Shown piece by piece: positions 62,164 to 64,000 of a stretch of 64,000 nucleotides of DNA. The position numbers were made by a program, and so were the translations under genes. The stretch covers positions 20,535,869 through 20,599,868 of the forward strand of contig CM035809.1 of the NCBI GenBank assembly GCA_020466095.1, written 5' to 3'. The notes below the pieces were generated by a model. That model did not search any database. It was not told the DNA's origin and saw only the letters and a list, made by a program, of their open reading frames with translations. The number at the start of each line of letters is the position of its first letter. Positions within the stretch are counted from its first letter, which is position 1. This stretch comes from Chlorops oryzae. Taxonomy: Eukaryota > Arthropoda > Insecta > Diptera > Chloropidae.

Positions 62164-62370
62164 CAGTGATGCCAGATTGAAGGATTCTTAATATTTTCAT
62201 AGATTTTTTTGAACTTTAAAAACACGCTTCAAATGCTTTGAGAGATTTTCGAAGCCATTTTTCTATAGAAATTAAAATAAAAAGATTTTTTTTTCATACC
62301 CGAGAGCAAGGTGCATTTAAATACACCTTGACCCGAGAGAAAAGTGAGGCAAAAACAACTGGCAACACTG
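62164..62370. mobile_element. hAT-like MITE, duplicate of the one at 6388-6581
   Basis: The left end is CAGTGATGCCAGATT and the right end is ACTGGCAACACTG. Flanking 8-mers are GCTCGATG and GCTCGGTA. Together with copy 1 they point to an ancestral 8-bp duplication close to GCTCGATG. It is 13 bp longer than copy 1, despite a 33-bp insertion, because of other small deletions. Confidence 0.7.
62307..62330. mobile_element. 24-bp palindromic insertion with 9-bp target duplication
   Basis: Left half CAAGGTGCATTT and right half AAATACACCTTG are inverse apart from one G/T-type pair. It is flanked on both sides by identical ACCCGAGAG (62298-62306 and 62331-62339). Copy 1 of the duplication has the site once (..TCCGAGAG at about 6543-6551) and no insert. 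Nine-bp duplications are typical of Mutator-like elements, so a minimal MULE-type element is one possibility. Confidence 0.85.
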
Positions 62371-63796
62371 GCTCGGTATTTAAGATTTCCTTTGATAATA
62401 AATTCAGCTTTGACAGTTTAAAAATTCCGATTTCTACATATATTCAGCCTAGCGAACTTAAATCGAGTTTGTTTTGAGCGAAGGACTATTTGTCAAGGGT
62501 TGATTCTTCATTTGTACAGCTTGACTAAAGAGCAGCATTACCATAAACATGGCTTTTAAGTTAAAATGAATGCTATGTACTCACACAAAAAAAAATCTAC
62601 ATTCTTAAAAAATTCTTGTCTGAAAAAGAACTCATACATTTATTAAATGCGTCAGTGGGTTCCATTGTCCTCGTATGAAATTTTCTTTGACGAATGACGA
62701 ATTGCTCCACGCAGACATTTCGACAAGACAAATCGCTCAGTTTAGTCGTCCCCTTTCACGCATGTCGACAAATTGGAAGTAGAAAAATAAGCCCCATGAA
62801 AAATCGTAACGAATATGAATGGAAAATATTTGACATTATCTAACAATGACCGTTTAAGAGTCTTACATTTTTCCTCTTCGCTTTATAAATCGCCCTTAAA
62901 TGACAGTGGAGCTCAGCAGACGAAAAAAAAAGCACTAAATCCCTCAAATTTGTCTCTGAAATAAATACGCTTCATTCGACTTTGACCTGACGGAGAAGAC
63001 CACTTGGCAACTAAAAATTCACTCGACATGAGAACCTCTTGCGGCACACTCTCACGGGATATAACTTTGTGTGAACCCCCACCATGCGAATAACCATACT
63101 TCAATGGGTTTCAAAATATTTTCACATAAAACTAACACGAATTATTGTCTCCGGAATTTCTTTTTCGCACACAAATTCAATGAGCATTCTACACGACGAA
63201 CGTGGTTGACCGACTCGAACTGTTTATGAGCAGTCAGAAGGAAATTGGTGAGCTTCACGCTGCGTGGATTTCAAGCGCAGCATGATGAATCTTGGGAACG
63301 TTTCAGACACAGCAAAATTTTGACAGCACTTTCCTCAACTTCCCTTGGATCATTTTCTGTCGTAAGTTTTCGATTTATGCTGTCGTAGGCCACTTTCAGT
63401 TGGAATCCGAGACGACGGGTTCTTCGTCGTGCGTCCCAAAGTCGGTTGCAATTAATGCGAACAAAACTTGGCGAATCGAACTCAGCATTTCATCCCTTAT
63501 CAACTCTTTACCATCTACTTTACCCACAGAAGTTACTTGATGCTTACTGAAGTGAAACGTGCCGAAGCATGCAAAATTGTTCAATCCCGATTCCCATTCC
63601 CGTTCCTAGCCCCGTAAGATCGATAAAATGAATTTGATTTTTATTTCAATTTTTGTTCATTCAGGAAATTTTCACCTTCCCTTTTCATTATTTTGCGTGA
63701 CTCTAGCCTTCCTTAATGAACCGTTTTAAAAATTCATTTGAACGTAGAAACAATGACCGACGGACACCGATGCGCGTGATTCAAAGAGTGCTGCTT

Positions 63797-63910
63797 CGAC
63801 AGAAATGCCCACTCGAGTCGACTTTCTATGTTGAGGTTAAGTGCACGGCCTCCCGGCGTAATTAATCAAAATTTTATGATTTTTTTTTTTTTGAGATGAC
63901 GAAGTCTTTT
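63797..63910. repeat. 110-bp direct repeat, right copy
   Basis: Right partner of 61130-61240. The T-run before GAGATGACG is longer here. Downstream sequence diverges from that of the left copy. Confidence 0.9.
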
Positions 63911-64000
63911 CAAATTCGAATTGCTTTTATGAAAAATTATTTCGCTTTTGCAATTGAACTTTCTCGTTATGCCTGGTTTCCTATATCGCGGAACCAACAT

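Larger units (their letters stand above)
61361..63580. repeat. Segmental duplication, copy 2
   Basis: Matches 5576-8620 with high identity through about 62290, again around 62330-62370, and from about 63208 to 63560. The middle is shorter than in copy 1. It carries one extra small palindromic insertion at 62307-62330 and the shared hAT-like MITE. Confidence 0.85.

Overview
The window is nuclear DNA from a higher fly (Diptera), possibly a tephritid-like species. Three things suggest this: an exon encoding the start of a ZAD zinc-finger protein (a family greatly expanded in flies), a good Drosophila-type Inr+DPE core promoter, and AT-rich DNA full of microsatellites, tRNA-derived SINE-like repeats and short terminal-inverted-repeat (TIR) elements. 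No bacterial operons, rRNA genes, CRISPR arrays or convincing tRNA genes are seen. The species assignment is inference.

Protein-coding content is sparse. (1) At about 8.8-10.2 kb on the + strand lies what looks like the last coding exon of an unrecognised gene. It is made of successive protein-like open segments in shifting frames and ends in a clean stop followed by AATAAA. It is either a decayed pseudogene or an exon damaged by base-deletion errors. (2) At 23,979-24,668 an intact 230-codon exon encodes a nuclear-looking protein with the first half of a ZAD domain and ends at a consensus splice donor. A strong acceptor at 23,174 suggests the 5' UTR is spliced. A core promoter at 11,859 with a 5'-UTR-like stretch to 12,218 is a candidate first exon. 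The second half of the ZAD and the C2H2 fingers were not found to the right, so much of the remainder may be intron.

The rest is repeats. 0-5.5 kb: tandem repeats and CT/GAT microsatellites, then a degenerate hAT-like array. 5.6-8.6 kb: a segment duplicated at 61.4-63.6 kb. 10.4-14.1 kb: two TA-flanked TIR elements with internally amplified end sequence. 16.4-16.9 kb: a Transib-like MITE with intact CGACG target duplication. 18.0-18.6 kb: inverted palindromic MITEs around a T-rich tract. 21.6-23.0 kb: 1.4 kb of almost pure A/T. 25.5-26.0 and 55.6-56.1 kb: two copies of one TIR array. 27.6-28.8 kb: a 10/20-bp minisatellite. 30.3-33.1 kb: a duplication whose second copy is riddled with small deletions. 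34-39.8 kb: hAT-like MITEs grown into 133-140-bp tandem arrays. 59.2-59.9 kb: piggyBac-like TTAA elements.

The recurrent theme is that several unrelated TIR families have turned their own end sequences into tandem arrays. The cleanest single event is a 24-bp palindrome with a perfect 9-bp target duplication, present in only one of the two copies of the 3-kb duplication.
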